From: Methylomonas sp. 11b
GTDB lineage: Bacteria; Pseudomonadota; Gammaproteobacteria; Methylococcales; Methylomonadaceae
Reading direction: 5' to 3'
DNA length: 64,000 nt
Assembly: GCF_000515215.1 (NCBI RefSeq)
Contig: NZ_KI911557.1
Coordinates: 4,769,741 to 4,833,740 of the forward strand
The notes beneath the pieces are model-generated. The model saw only the letters and a program-made list of their open reading frames with translations, was not told where the DNA came from and made no database searches. A program made the position numbers and the translations under genes. Each line of letters begins with the position of its first letter. Position 1 is the stretch's first letter. This document shows, piece by piece, positions 1 through 9,570 of this stretch.

Positions 1-1
1 G

Positions 2-1096
2 TTTCTGGAGCTAAAACAGCGTTGTCCGGCGCTTCGCGGCCTTGGCATGGGCTCCAGCAAAATGCGCCAGGCCGGTATCGACGTGCGTTACGATTCGGCG
101 GGTATTGGCGTAATCGGCTTGGTGGAGATTCTGAAGCACTACGGCGAGATCCGCCGCGCATTGAATTTACTGAAACAAATTATTCGCGATGAAAAGCCGG
201 ATTTACTGGTGTGCGTCGATTACAAAGAGTTCAACTTGAAGCTGGCGCGCTTTGCGAAAAGCCAAGGCGTGAAAGTGCTGTTTTACGTCAGCCCGCAAGT
301 TTGGGCGTGGCGGCCGGGCAGGGTAGTGACTTACGGCAAGGCCATCGACATGATGGCGGTGATCTTTCCATTCGAAACTCAATATTACGAAGCCGAAAAC
401 GTACCGGTGCGTTATGTGGGCCATCCTTCCGTCGATAAAGTCCATCCGCAACGCAGTCGATCAGAAGATTTCGAGTTGTTCGGCCTGGATCCCAATCGGC
501 CTGTCGTCGGCATACTACCGGGCAGCCGCGGCAACGAAATCAAGCGCATCTTGCCGGTGATGCTGGCTGCGACGGCCATATTGTCGGCACAGCGGCCGGA
601 ATTGCAGTTTGTCTTGCCGCAGGCCGATTCGATCAGCGATGCGGAATTGGCTGAGCATCTGGGAAACACTTCGCTACCGGTTAAGGTGATCAAACATCAG
701 CCCTATGATGTCATCCAATGTTGTGAGGCGGTGATGACCACCTCCGGCACCGCCTCGTTGGAAATTGCCTTACTCGGCGTGCCGATGGTCATCGTATACC
801 GGCTGGCTGCCTTCAGTTATTGGCTGGGCAAACGCTTGGTGAAAATTCCGTTTATCGGGCTGCCGAATATCATCGCCGGCAAGGCCATCGTCAAGGAATT
901 GATCCAAGAAGAACTGACCGCAGAGAATTTGGCGGCGGAGATTCTGCAACTGTTGGGCGACGGGGATTATCGCCTGCGCTGTCTCTCTGAGTTGCAGGCC
1001 GTCAAACACCAGCTTGGCGATGGTGGCGGCTCAAAAAACATGGCCGAACTGGCTTTGGAGATGTTGAGCGGGCCAATAACCGCTCAAGGCCGGTAA
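2..1096 (+). CDS. lpxB: Lipid-A-disaccharide synthase (5'-truncated by window edge)
   Basis: LpxB joins UDP-2,3-diacylglucosamine and lipid X into the lipid A disaccharide at the inner face of the cytoplasmic membrane (GT19 family). The frame is open from base 2, and the residues before the first internal ATG (position 47) still match LpxB, so the true start lies outside the window. Visible family motifs are GMGSSKM near the start, VSPQVWAWR, the nucleotide-binding loop LPGSRGNEI, SGTASLE, and VPMVIVYR followed by PNIIAGK. About 364 residues are present against roughly 380-390 for the family, so only a short N-terminal stretch is missing. It converges on tgt. Confidence 0.95.
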   Translation, partial: FLELKQRCPALRGLGMGSSKMRQAGIDVRYDSAGIGVIGLVEILKHYGEIRRALNLLKQIIRDEKPDLLVCVDYKEFNLKLARFAKSQGVKVLFYVSPQVWAWRPGRVVTYGKAIDMMAVIFPFETQYYEAENVPVRYVGHPSVDKVHPQRSRSEDFELFGLDPNRPVVGILPGSRGNEIKRILPVMLAATAILSAQRPELQFVLPQADSISDAELAEHLGNTSLPVKVIKHQPYDVIQCCEAVMTTSGTASLEIALLGVPMVIVYRLAAFSYWLGKRLVKIPFIGLPNIIAGKAIVKELIQEELTAENLAAEILQLLGDGDYRLRCLSELQAVKHQLGDGGGSKNMAELALEMLSGPITAQGR

Positions 1097-1099
1097 ATC

Positions 1100-1131
1100 A
1101 TCCGGGCTGCTCTGCTGGCAAGCAGCCGGAT
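1100..1131. terminator. Hairpin between convergent lpxB and tgt
   Basis: Arms ATCCGGGCTGCT and AGCAGCCGGAT pair with one bulged G around a 9-nt loop in the 56-bp gap between convergent genes. There is no clean T tract on either strand, so termination is inferred from position and stem strength. Confidence 0.45.
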
Positions 1132-1152
1132 CTTGAAAATTGACAGACCTTA

Positions 1153-2484
<1,332 letters not shown>

Positions 2485-2560
2485 TCATTATATAAGCTAG
2501 CAAAATTGATGAATTTTCTTCAGGCCATAAAAACAATAATCGGCCATTCTCGGGAGAGCT

Positions 2561-3661
2561 ATGTTGGATACTAAAAGCAAAACCATTTTGGTAGTCGATG
2601 ATTCTCCGGAAAATCTCACCGTCATCAGCGAATTACTGCAACCGCAATACCGCGTGCGCGTCGCTACCTCCGGGCAAAGAGCGTTGCAGATGGTCGCCAA
2701 CCCGCCTTACCCCGATTTGATTCTGCTTGACGTGATGATGCCGGGCATGGACGGTTACCAAGTATTCGAGCATCTGCGCGCCGATCCCATTACGCGTACG
2801 ATTCCGGTGATATTCGTCACAGCGATGGACAGTATGGAGTCCGAGTTGCATGGATTGGATGTCGGCGCGGTCGACTACATCACCAAACCCGTTCTGCCGC
2901 CCATCGTTTTAGCGCGCATCCGCACCCAGCTGGAGTTAAAGCAGGCCAGAGATTGGCTGCGCGATGAAAACACCTACCTGGAAATGGAAATAGCTAAACG
3001 GATGAGCGAAAACGAGCTGATTCAAAAAGTCAGCATTCGCGCCTTAGCGCATCTGGCGGAAATTCGCGATCCAGAAACCGGCAACCACATCCTGCGCACC
3101 CAAGGCTACGTTCAGCATTTGGCCCTGGCCTTGCAGAGCCATCCGCGCTTTTTCGCGACATTGACCGATCATTACATCGAATTGCTGACGCGCTCCGCGC
3201 CCTTACATGATATTGGCAAAGTCGGCATACCGGACGCAATCCTGCAAAAACCTGGCAAATTAACCGGCGAGGAATGGGCGGTGATGAAGACCCACGCCAA
3301 ATTGGGCAGCGACGCGATAGAAATGGCGGAACGTGATGCCACGCGCTCGGTGGAGTTTTTGATTTTGGCTAAGGAAATTGCACATTGGCACCATGAAAAG
3401 TGGGACGGTAGCGGCTATCCGGAGGCGTTGGCCGGCGATGCCATTCCGGTTTCCGCGAGGATTATGGCGCTGGCCGATGTATTCGATGCCTTGATTTCCC
3501 GACGTGTTTACAAAGAGCCTATGGCTTTCGCTGAAGTCAAGACTATTATTGCTGAAGGACGTGGTCGCCACTTTGATCCGGATATGGCCGATGCCTTTTT
3601 AGCCGATTTCGATGCCTTCTGTGATATTGCCCAACGCCATCTCGATTCCATCGCGGAGTAA
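2561..3661 (+). CDS. Response regulator with HD-GYP domain (predicted c-di-GMP phosphodiesterase)
   Basis: This 366-residue RpfG-like protein has a receiver domain (about 8-125; phospho-acceptor D57 in LLDVMMPG) followed by an HD-GYP hydrolase domain (about 150-350). The key motifs are intact: LHDIGKVGIPD, the HWHH pair, and WDGSGYP, so catalysis (c-di-GMP to pGpG/GMP) is expected from the family. A GGGAGAG Shine-Dalgarno precedes the ATG. It is the first gene of a seven-gene same-strand run ending at 15905, and its receiver is a plausible target of the hybrid kinases downstream. Confidence 0.9.
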   Translation: MLDTKSKTILVVDDSPENLTVISELLQPQYRVRVATSGQRALQMVANPPYPDLILLDVMMPGMDGYQVFEHLRADPITRTIPVIFVTAMDSMESELHGLDVGAVDYITKPVLPPIVLARIRTQLELKQARDWLRDENTYLEMEIAKRMSENELIQKVSIRALAHLAEIRDPETGNHILRTQGYVQHLALALQSHPRFFATLTDHYIELLTRSAPLHDIGKVGIPDAILQKPGKLTGEEWAVMKTHAKLGSDAIEMAERDATRSVEFLILAKEIAHWHHEKWDGSGYPEALAGDAIPVSARIMALADVFDALISRRVYKEPMAFAEVKTIIAEGRGRHFDPDMADAFLADFDAFCDIAQRHLDSIAE

Positions 3662-3668
3662 ATGATTT

Positions 3669-4589
3669 ATGACCCAAAACGCTCGCATATTGTTGGTTGA
3701 AGACGAGGAAATTATCGCCATCATTATTCGGGATTTATTGGTCGCCGAAGGTTTTCTGGTGACGGTCTGTGCCAATGGCTGCATTGCCTGGGAAACCTTA
3801 CAGCACGACCGGACCGGCTACGATTTGGTGCTGTTGGATAGGGGATTGCCGGGGATGAACGGCATGGAACTGCTGCGATTGATCAAGGGTGACCGGGCCC
3901 TGGCTGCCATTCCGGTGATTATACAGACCGCCCGCAGCGACAAGAAAAGCATCCAGGAAGGGCTTAGTCAGGGGGCTTATTACTATCTGACCAAACCGAT
4001 TCAACCGGAAATATTGATCGCCGTGATCAATGCCGCACTGCAACAACGTCGTGAGTTGCAGGAGATGTCCGAAACAGTCAATCGCGCCGGACGTCCGTTG
4101 ACGCTAGTCCATTCCGCCGTGTTTCGTTTTCGCGATCTCGATGAAGCAAAGATGTTGAGTCATTGTTTGGCCCAATCCTGCCCGGAGCCCGAGCGCGTAA
4201 TCCAGGGTTTGCAGGAGTTGATGGTCAATGCGGTTGAACATGGTAACTTGGGCGTTTCCTATGCGGAAAAAGGCGAGCTGATGCTGGCGGGAGTCTGGCT
4301 GGAGGAAATTCAACGACGTTTGACACTCCCGGAATTTAGCCGACGCTTTGTATCCGTTCATTTCCAGCGTCTGCCGGATAAGCTGGTGTTTACTATTCAA
4401 GACCAGGGTGATGGTTTTGATTGGCAGGACTTCCTGGACTTTTCCCCGGAACGGGTGTTCGATTTGCATGGCCGCGGCATCGCGATGGCCAGATTGATGA
4501 GCTTTGATCGTCTGGAATATCAAGGTAACGGCAATACGGTAACGGCTGTGGTTAACGGCGTATCTTCTTTGTACGGCTTAGACAATTAA
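3669..4589 (+). CDS. Response regulator with RsbW-like HATPase domain
   Basis: 306 residues. The N-terminal receiver (about 6-125) has D57 in LLDRGLPG and the conserved KP near residue 108. The C-terminal half (about 165-300) is a HATPase_c_2-type ATP-binding fold: an N-box in ELMVNAVEHGNLG, DQGDGFDW as the G1 region and HGRGIAMA as the G2 region. There is no HisKA dimerisation domain. In RsbW/SpoIIAB-type proteins this fold acts as a Ser kinase or anti-sigma factor. Here it may be a phosphorylation-controlled partner switch, but no STAS anti-anti-sigma protein is encoded nearby, so the target is unknown. It starts 7 bp after the HD-GYP gene. Confidence 0.8.
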   Translation: MTQNARILLVEDEEIIAIIIRDLLVAEGFLVTVCANGCIAWETLQHDRTGYDLVLLDRGLPGMNGMELLRLIKGDRALAAIPVIIQTARSDKKSIQEGLSQGAYYYLTKPIQPEILIAVINAALQQRRELQEMSETVNRAGRPLTLVHSAVFRFRDLDEAKMLSHCLAQSCPEPERVIQGLQELMVNAVEHGNLGVSYAEKGELMLAGVWLEEIQRRLTLPEFSRRFVSVHFQRLPDKLVFTIQDQGDGFDWQDFLDFSPERVFDLHGRGIAMARLMSFDRLEYQGNGNTVTAVVNGVSSLYGLDN

Positions 4590-4606
4590 TTCGACTTTGC
4601 AAGCCC

Positions 4607-6931
4607 ATGCTGTCGAATAACGATCAGTCAAACTCAGCGCAGGTCAGCCGCAAAAGCGTCTTAGCCGTCGTGCTGGTATATGCCATTTTCGCCGCCAGCT
4701 GGATTTTGGTATCGGATCAATTGGTACACCACTTTTTCAAAGATCCGGACCAGCTGACGCTAGCCAGCATGCTGAAAGGCTGGGTTTATGTACTGGTGAC
4801 TTCTTTATTGCTTTACGGTTTGATGCGGCGCTGGTTTGGCCGAAGCCGCGAACCGCAAACCGTTCCCCCCGCTCCGCGAAGTCATTTGTTGTCGCTAGGC
4901 TTATTGATAGCCGTCATCCTGGCTTTGATGGCGGCGAGCGTGACTCTGACCATCGAGCAACACACCCAAGAAGAGTTCGGCAGGCTGCAGGCGGTCGCCG
5001 GCCTCAAGTCCAGGCAAATCAGCGACTGGCTGAATGAACGGCGCGGCGACGCGGATTTTATCCAAACCAGCGAATTTATCATCGACCTGTATCAACGCTG
5101 GCAGATGGATGGCGATATGCAAAGCGCCGAACGCCTGCAAAACCGTTTGGAACAATTTCGCAAAAGCAGGGGAATCTCGGCCATCAGCCTGCTTAAACCT
5201 GAAGGCGAGCGTTTATGGCGTTCCGCGAAAGCCCCCGCCACGCTCTTGCCTGGGCAGCTAAAGGTTGCAGAGCTGTCGACAAAAACTCGGCAAATCCAAT
5301 TAGTTAATCCTTACAAAGATGACGGCGGACGTGTCCTGCTGGATTTGGTTGTGCCGCTGACAGCCCAGCATCAGGTAGCGCCGCCGCTGATTGTTTTACA
5401 TCTTGATCTTAGCGAGTGGCTGTTTCCGGTTCTGGAGAGTTGGCCGGTCGCTAGCGGTACCGGCGAAACCTTGTTGTTTCGGCGTGAGGGCGATGAAATT
5501 CTCTATCTGAATCCGCTGCGCTTTCGTCCGGACGCTGCGGCGTCGTTTCGGCTGCCAATCAACACTGCAAATTTATTGGCCGGCAAGGCGCTGCGCAGTC
5601 AGGCTAGCCTCGATAACATCCTGGAAGCCAAGGACTACCGCAATGTCTCCGTCATAGGCCTGGTACAGGCCATAAGCGGCACGGACTGGTTGTTACTGAC
5701 CAAGCTGGATAAGGCCGAAATCTATACCAAGGCCAGTAGCGAAGTAGTGTGGATCGTGTGCGTAGGTAGTTTGACCATTTTTATAGTCTGCGCCGGTTTT
5801 TATCTGTTGCGGCAGAGTCAGAGTCTGGCTTTGGCCACGGCGGTGCAGAAGGCGCAAGCGGAGCGTTTGCGGGCCCTCGATTTATTAGGCGCCATATCCG
5901 ATTTGTCCGTGGACGCGATATACGCCAAGGATCTACAGGGTCGTTACATCCTGTTTAATACCGCCGCCGCCAATTTTGTCGGCAAGCCGGTAGAGGAAGT
6001 ACTTGGTCAGGACGATAGCGCCATATTTCCACAGCAACAAGCCGAGCACTTAAAAGAGTTTGGCCGCCGGGTGATGGCGGAAAATATAACTCTGACGGAA
6101 GAAGAAGCCCTGGATACGCAATTCGGACAGCGGATTTTCCTGGCTACCAAAGGGCCACTGTGCGATGAACACGGTAAAGTAATAGGGATGTTCGGTATCT
6201 CACGGGACATTACCGAACGCAAGCGGGCCGAGCTTGAATTACGCGAGAGCGAGGCGCGCTTTCGCGGTTTGGTGGAACAGTCGTTGGCGGGCATTTATAT
6301 TATTCAAGACGGGCGTTTCGTTTACGTCAATCCGGGTTTTGCCGCGATCTTCGGCTATCAGCGGGCTGAGGATATTATCGACGGCAAAACAGTGGCTGAT
6401 CTGGTCTGTCCGCAGGACAGGCAGATGGTGTTGGAAAATTTGCGCCGACGCATTGATGGCGAGATTGAAGACATTAACTACCGCTTCGAAGGCTTACATC
6501 GCAACGGCCACTGCATTGACGTTGAAGTACATGGCCGCAGTTTCGATTACAAAAACCGGCCGGCGGTGATTGGTTTTATTCTTGATGTCAGCGCCCGTAA
6601 AGCCGCCGAAGACCAGCTCAATCTCCAAGCCGCGGAATTAAAGGCGCGTAATGATGAATTGGAGCGGTTTAATCGGGCCATGGTCGGCCGCGAGCTGGAT
6701 ATGGTTAATTTAAAGCAGCAGGTCAATCAGCTGGCTGCGGAGCTGGGCCGCCAGCCCCCTTATGCATTAGCGTTTCTATCAGCCCAACCTGAAAATACTG
6801 TTGGTCATGATTCTGCTGAAGCTCACGCCGAATCTGGCTTGGACCCTCTCAAACCGAACGCAATATCAGTAAACAATGGCGCCGGGTTGATTGGCGGCGA
6901 TACATCGGCTGCGGAAGAAGACCGTTTATGA
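4607..6931 (+). CDS. Membrane PAS-domain sensor protein without a kinase domain
   Basis: 774 residues. Hydrophobic segments lie near 18-38, 60-80 and 94-116, followed by an extracytoplasmic region of about 250 residues (Cache-like in size, not identified) and a further membrane helix near 378-400. Two PAS domains follow (about 413-525 and 545-665), each ending in a DISRDITER/DVSARK-type linker. The C-terminus is a predicted coiled coil carrying RFNRAMVGRELDM, shared with the next gene product. No HisKA, HATPase, GGDEF or EAL domain is present, so it must signal through a partner. The TGA of this gene overlaps the ATG of the next (ATGA), indicating translational coupling. Confidence 0.8.
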   Translation: MLSNNDQSNSAQVSRKSVLAVVLVYAIFAASWILVSDQLVHHFFKDPDQLTLASMLKGWVYVLVTSLLLYGLMRRWFGRSREPQTVPPAPRSHLLSLGLLIAVILALMAASVTLTIEQHTQEEFGRLQAVAGLKSRQISDWLNERRGDADFIQTSEFIIDLYQRWQMDGDMQSAERLQNRLEQFRKSRGISAISLLKPEGERLWRSAKAPATLLPGQLKVAELSTKTRQIQLVNPYKDDGGRVLLDLVVPLTAQHQVAPPLIVLHLDLSEWLFPVLESWPVASGTGETLLFRREGDEILYLNPLRFRPDAAASFRLPINTANLLAGKALRSQASLDNILEAKDYRNVSVIGLVQAISGTDWLLLTKLDKAEIYTKASSEVVWIVCVGSLTIFIVCAGFYLLRQSQSLALATAVQKAQAERLRALDLLGAISDLSVDAIYAKDLQGRYILFNTAAANFVGKPVEEVLGQDDSAIFPQQQAEHLKEFGRRVMAENITLTEEEALDTQFGQRIFLATKGPLCDEHGKVIGMFGISRDITERKRAELELRESEARFRGLVEQSLAGIYIIQDGRFVYVNPGFAAIFGYQRAEDIIDGKTVADLVCPQDRQMVLENLRRRIDGEIEDINYRFEGLHRNGHCIDVEVHGRSFDYKNRPAVIGFILDVSARKAAEDQLNLQAAELKARNDELERFNRAMVGRELDMVNLKQQVNQLAAELGRQPPYALAFLSAQPENTVGHDSAEAHAESGLDPLKPNAISVNNGAGLIGGDTSAAEEDRL

Positions 6932-9570
6932 GTACCCCCGAGCCGCCATTCGGCGATTTTTCCGATTTGGTGCGCTCCCGTTACCGGAACAGCCTTAGAC
7001 TCGCCTATGTGTCGGCGGTGATTCTGGTATTGGTTGCGCTGGCAATTCGCCTGTATTTGCCGGCATCCTTTGGCCAGCGTCCGCTGTTGCTGTTGTTTTT
7101 ATTTCCGGTGATCGTGAGCGCCTTTTTAGGCGGTTTGTGGCCTGGATTATTGGCTACATTGCTGTCGGCCAGTGTTAGTAATTTCCAACTGTTGCCTCCC
7201 TATCGCAGCTTAGCGATTGCCGGCCTTTACGATGTTGTGCAATGGACGTTATTGATCGCAAATGGGATTTTAATCAGCCTGCTTAGCGAATTCTTGCTTC
7301 GGATTCGGCAACGCGAAAACGCGCACTGGCAACAATTGCTGGAAACGCGGGACCAGCTGCGGTTTAGCCAAACCTTATTCCAGACCACATTCGAACAGGC
7401 GGCGATAGGCATTTGTCTATTGGCGCCGGACGGGCGCTGGCTGAAGGTTAACCGCCAGTTTTGCGAATTAGTCGGATATAGCCAGGACGAGTTGCTAACC
7501 AGCAATTTTTCGGACATTGCCTATCGGGAGGATTGTGACGCTCTGTTGCGGCTGCCGACGGACGAAGTGGATGGTTTTTCCGGAGACAAGCGCGTTATTC
7601 GCAAGAACGGCAGTATCGTCTGGGTTAAATTAAACGCTTCCGCTACGCGCAAACCGGATGGTAGCCCTGAGTGCTATATCTTGATCATGGAAGACATTGA
7701 GCAGCGTGAACAAGCATTGCTAGCGTTACACGAAAGCGAGACGGCCTTGAAAATTGCCCAGCGTTTAGCCGCCTTGGGCAGCTGGGCCTGGGACTTGCGC
7801 ACCGGCGAATTGAAGTGGTCGGAGCAGATTTACAGTCTATTCTGTCGGGATCCTCATTTACCGCCCGCCGATTATGAAGAGGTTGCCCGGTATTTTAAGC
7901 CCGAGAGCTGGCAGCGCTTGCAGGCTGCCGTAGCTCAGGCCTGTAACGACGGAGTACCTTACGAATGCGAAGCGGAATTGCAGAACGGTGGCGAGTTGCA
8001 TCGCTGGGTTGTGGCCCGCGGCGAGCCGGTCAGCGATGAGCAGGCTAACATCGTGGCTTTGCATGGCACCGTGCAGGATATTACCCCGCGTAAACAGGCC
8101 GAGCTTGCGCTGCAAGACGCGCAGCGGGTGGCGCTGGAAAAGCAAGGCGAGGCCAGGCTCGCCGCGCTCAATTTGATGGAGGATGCGCTTACGGCCCGCA
8201 AAGCGCTTGAAGTGGCTAATGCGTCGCTACGCGAAAGCGAAGAATTCAAGCGGGCTATTTTGGATTCGGTGAGTGCCAACATCGCGGTATTAAACCGCGA
8301 TGGCATCATAGTCTCTGTGAATCGACCCTGGCAGCAGTTTGCTGAGGATGATGCCCTGGCGTGCGGCCAATCCGCTGATGTATGCGGCATAGGCACTAAT
8401 TATTTGCGGATTTGCCAGCAGGCGTCGGGCCCGTATAGGCAGGGATCGTTGGCGGTATTCACCGGATTGTCGGCTGTTTTGGAAGGCCGGCTTCCTCGTT
8501 TTAGGTATGAATATGCCTGCCATTCCGCGCAGAAGCAGCGCTGGTTTGCCATGGTCGTCACGCCTTTGGAAACTGCGGAAGGCGGAGCGGTGGTTTCTCA
8601 CACCAATATCACCGAGCGCAAATTGGCGGAAATGGCCTTGGTTGAAAGTGAGGAGCGCTTACGTCTGGCCCAAAGTAGTGCCAGCATTGGTATCTGGGAT
8701 TGGCACATTGCGAGCGGCAAAGTGCAATGGACTGTCGAACTTGAGGCCATGTTTGGCTATGCACCAGGGACTTTTCCGGGTAATTATCAGGCCTTCAGCC
8801 AAGTTGTGTATCCAGGGGACCTGCCTGAATTGGAGCGTCGGCGAGATGCGGCCCTCGTGGCTCATCAGTCTTTTGATTTTGATTTTCGGGTTCAACCGGA
8901 GCCGGGGCAGATCAGATGGCTCAACTGTAAGGGTGGCGCTAATTATGACGATAGGGGCCGGCCGCAACGCGTGTTTGGTATTTGCATCGATATTACCGAG
9001 CGTAAAAATACCGAAAGCGAACTTAAACTCTGGGCGCAAGCGTTCGAAAATGCCGAATTCGGCTTGGCGATTGCGGACGCGCAGACTAATTTGTTTTTGG
9101 CGGTGAATCCGGTCTTTGCCGGGGAGCGCGGCTACACTGCGGAAGAACTGATCGGCAAACCGGTAGCGATGGTTTATCCGGCTGATTTAATCGATCAGGT
9201 ACAACACCGTATCTCTAGCCTGGACACCTCCTGTCATGGCGTGTTCGAGACCGAACATCAACGTAAGGACGGCAGCCGTTTTCCGGTAATGATAGACGTA
9301 ACCATCATTAAATCCGGCGACGGCAAGCCGTTGAGACGAGTGGCCTACGCCTTGGACATTAGCGAGCGCAAGGCCTCCGAGCTAGCTTTGCGCGAGCAAA
9401 CGGATGCGCTACAGCGCTTCAATCGGGCCATGGTCGGCCGCGAAATGGATATGATCGCGCTAAAGCAACAGATCAACGCGTTGTCACGGCAGCTTGGGCA
9501 AGAACAACCTTATCCTTTGGAATTTCTCGATCACCCTCTGAAAGCGCTGCAACCGGGTGCTCTGCCATGA
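6928..9570 (+). CDS. DUF4118/multi-PAS sensor protein without a kinase domain
   Basis: 880 residues. A DUF4118-like (KdpD-type) membrane region with about four helices spans residues 24-124. Five PAS/PAC units follow, at about 150-262, 270-388, 440-565, 575-690 and 700-820, most ending in DITER-like linkers. The tail contains RFNRAMVGREMDM and a short coiled coil, nearly identical in protein and DNA to the tail of the preceding gene. No catalytic domain is present. It overlaps both neighbours by 4 bp (ATGA), so the three sensors are probably made in fixed ratio. Its first PAS domain closely resembles that of the downstream hybrid kinase (FEQAA.GI.L.APDGRWL), suggesting duplication within the operon. 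Confidence 0.8.
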   Translation: MSTPEPPFGDFSDLVRSRYRNSLRLAYVSAVILVLVALAIRLYLPASFGQRPLLLLFLFPVIVSAFLGGLWPGLLATLLSASVSNFQLLPPYRSLAIAGLYDVVQWTLLIANGILISLLSEFLLRIRQRENAHWQQLLETRDQLRFSQTLFQTTFEQAAIGICLLAPDGRWLKVNRQFCELVGYSQDELLTSNFSDIAYREDCDALLRLPTDEVDGFSGDKRVIRKNGSIVWVKLNASATRKPDGSPECYILIMEDIEQREQALLALHESETALKIAQRLAALGSWAWDLRTGELKWSEQIYSLFCRDPHLPPADYEEVARYFKPESWQRLQAAVAQACNDGVPYECEAELQNGGELHRWVVARGEPVSDEQANIVALHGTVQDITPRKQAELALQDAQRVALEKQGEARLAALNLMEDALTARKALEVANASLRESEEFKRAILDSVSANIAVLNRDGIIVSVNRPWQQFAEDDALACGQSADVCGIGTNYLRICQQASGPYRQGSLAVFTGLSAVLEGRLPRFRYEYACHSAQKQRWFAMVVTPLETAEGGAVVSHTNITERKLAEMALVESEERLRLAQSSASIGIWDWHIASGKVQWTVELEAMFGYAPGTFPGNYQAFSQVVYPGDLPELERRRDAALVAHQSFDFDFRVQPEPGQIRWLNCKGGANYDDRGRPQRVFGICIDITERKNTESELKLWAQAFENAEFGLAIADAQTNLFLAVNPVFAGERGYTAEELIGKPVAMVYPADLIDQVQHRISSLDTSCHGVFETEHQRKDGSRFPVMIDVTIIKSGDGKPLRRVAYALDISERKASELALREQTDALQRFNRAMVGREMDMIALKQQINALSRQLGQEQPYPLEFLDHPLKALQPGALP

